This document shows positions 4,987 through 5,591 of a stretch of DNA of 5,591 nt, one piece after another. The stretch comes from JAAYZK01 sp964535025. GTDB taxonomy: Bacteria; Planctomycetota; Phycisphaerae; SM23-33; FEN-1343. Made by a program: the position numbers and the translations under genes. The stretch is from positions 1 to 5,591 of the forward strand of contig CAZHRW010000021.1 of the NCBI GenBank assembly GCA_964535025.1, given 5' to 3'. The notes beneath the pieces are model-generated. The model made no database searches and was not told the origin of the DNA. It saw only the letters and a program-made list of their open reading frames with translations. The first letter of the stretch is position 1. Every line of letters starts with the position of its first letter.

Positions 4987-5248
4987 AACCGCTCTCCCCT
5001 CGGGGCCAGCTCTCCCCTCGGGGCCAGCTAGGCCCGCAGGGCCCGTGAGGGGGCGGTCCGATCGCCGACGCCGTGCCCCCAGGGCGGCCGGTCGCGTGGC
5101 GGCGGCGAACTGGGGACGGTGTGGCGCGCCCAAGGCGCACGGCCGCCGGCCGGGCCCGGGGGCACGGCCGTGCGAGTGGTCCGGCGCGGCCGGACGGTCG
5201 CCCCCACGGGGCCCGCAGGGCCCCAACTCCCCCGAAAGGGGAGCGGTT
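4987..5248. repeat. Large nested imperfect inverted repeat, possible structured RNA or MITE-like element
   Basis: Outer arms pair 4987-5005 with 5230-5248 (AACCGCT/AGCGGTT, then CCCC/GGGG and CGGGG/CCCCG). Pairing continues at 5031-5047 with 5207-5222 (for example GGCCC/GGGCC-type segments with single bulges) and at 5049-5055 with 5199-5205 (GGGGGCG/CGCCCCC). An inner stem joins 5070-5091 to 5146-5168, starting with 11 perfect pairs (GCCGTGCCCCC with GGGGGCACGGC) and totalling about 21 pairs with two small bulges. A side hairpin GTCCGGC/GCCGGAC sits at 5179-5195. The left arm contains an extra 18-base unit (separate entry). High GC makes chance pairing easier, but the ordered nesting over 262 bases is striking. 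No protein is encoded. Confidence 0.55.
4991..5026. repeat. Exact 18-bp tandem duplication
   Basis: GCTCTCCCCTCGGGGCCA occurs at 4991-5008 and again at 5009-5026. Each copy contains the small hairpin CCCC-TC-GGGG. The duplication makes the left arm of the large inverted repeat longer than the right arm, which suggests it happened after the arms formed. Confidence 0.9.
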
Positions 5249-5355
5249 TGGCGGGAATGCCAGGGACCGCCGGCGGGCGCGCGGAGGCCCGCGTGATTCC
5301 GGCGGTAGGCCGATCGAGGCCCGCTAGGGCGGCGGATTATTGGCCTTCCTTCGTC
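5249..5355. other. Spacer between the large inverted repeat and the REP-like repeats
   Basis: GC-rich sequence with no recognisable gene, terminator or strong hairpin. Confidence 0.45.
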
Positions 5356-5516
5356 AGCCCCGAAGCGACGGCAGAACTTCGTCGGGCTCGCCAGCCCCCG
5401 GCTAGGATGTCCCTTTTACGCGGCAAGCCCCGAAGGGGCGACAGAATTTAGCCGGGGGCGTCAGCCCCCGGATCGGGTGTCCCTTTTACGCGAGCCCCGA
5501 AGGGGCGACGGAACCC
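5356..5516. repeat. REP-like tandem repeat, two full copies and one partial
   Basis: Copies start with AGCCCCGAAG at 5356, 5426 and 5493. By hand count copies 1 and 2 agree at 55 of 67 aligned bases and share the end TGTCCCTTTTACGCG. Copy 2 has two perfect hairpins: GCCCC-GAA-GGGGC (5427-5439) and CCGGGGGC-GTCA-GCCCCCGG (5452-5471). Copy 1 keeps only a 5-bp version of the second (5384-5388 with 5393-5397) and has lost the first. Copy 3 has the first hairpin (5494-5506) and then diverges. This is the form of a repetitive extragenic palindrome, often mobilised by RAYT (REP-associated tyrosine) transposases; none is seen here. Confidence 0.75.
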
Positions 5517-5540
5517 GTCCGCAGCGCAACCGACGCGAGC

Positions 5541-5580
5541 GTGCCAGGCCCCCGCACGCCCCCTGGCCCGCCCGTGGCAC
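5541..5580. repeat. Inverted repeat near the window edge
   Basis: GTGCCA (5541-5546) and TGGCAC (5575-5580) can pair. An alternative pairing is GCCAGG (5543-5548) with CCTGGC (5562-5567). It may be the beginning of another extragenic repeat continuing outside the window. Confidence 0.4.
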
Positions 5581-5591
5581 GGGGCTCACGC

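Noticed and set aside
4703..5140. Minus-strand open frame with Arg-Ile-Gly repeats over the GATC tract
   Set aside because: The translation simply reads through the 9-bp and 18-bp tandem repeats and has no non-repeat domain.

Overview
This 5.6 kb window is very GC-rich and looks like a chromosomal segment of a bacterium, most probably a planctomycete (Planctomycetota, perhaps Phycisphaerae-like). That placement is inference. It rests on the Ser-Trp-Arg-Asp-Arg-Pro N-terminus plus Gly-rich linker of the rhomboid protein, on a small coiled-coil protein that I associate loosely with planctomycetes, and on the style of the intergenic repeats. No rRNA or other marker gene is present to confirm it.

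Left part (1-1952). Two minus-strand genes form an operon: a Nudix hydrolase of the ADP-ribose pyrophosphatase type (402-935), followed by the first 135 codons of a rhomboid intramembrane serine protease (1-405, running off the window). The two overlap by a GTGA stop/start. A clear promoter (TTGTGC, 17 bp, TATAAT) ends only 7 bp before the Nudix ATG, so the mRNA is probably leaderless. Divergent to this operon is a MEMO1-family gene (AmmeMemoRadiSam system protein B, 1083-1952) with a strong Shine-Dalgarno sequence.

Middle part (1953-4081). A 565-base gap without a gene carries hairpins, a spaced direct repeat and an extended -10 promoter. It leads into a 99-residue acidic coiled-coil protein of unknown function (2518-2817), which is closed by two stacked hairpins, the second with a run of T. 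An M20-family zinc peptidase (2969-4081) follows with its own ribosome binding site. I see no operon or shared pathway linking these plus-strand genes.

Right part (4082-5591). About 1.5 kb holds no convincing gene but is packed with structure. In order it contains: a lower-GC stretch with 16- and 13-base direct repeats; six 21-bp tandem units whose cores resemble weak DnaA boxes; a palindrome; ten 9-bp units, eight of which carry GATC; a roughly 262-base nested inverted repeat that could fold into one long branched hairpin; a REP-like tandem repeat of about 67-70 bases; and an inverted repeat at the window edge. This repeat district is the most interesting part. It could be an origin-like or protein-loading region, a cluster of MITE/REP elements, or a structured non-coding RNA. 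The sequence alone does not decide between these.
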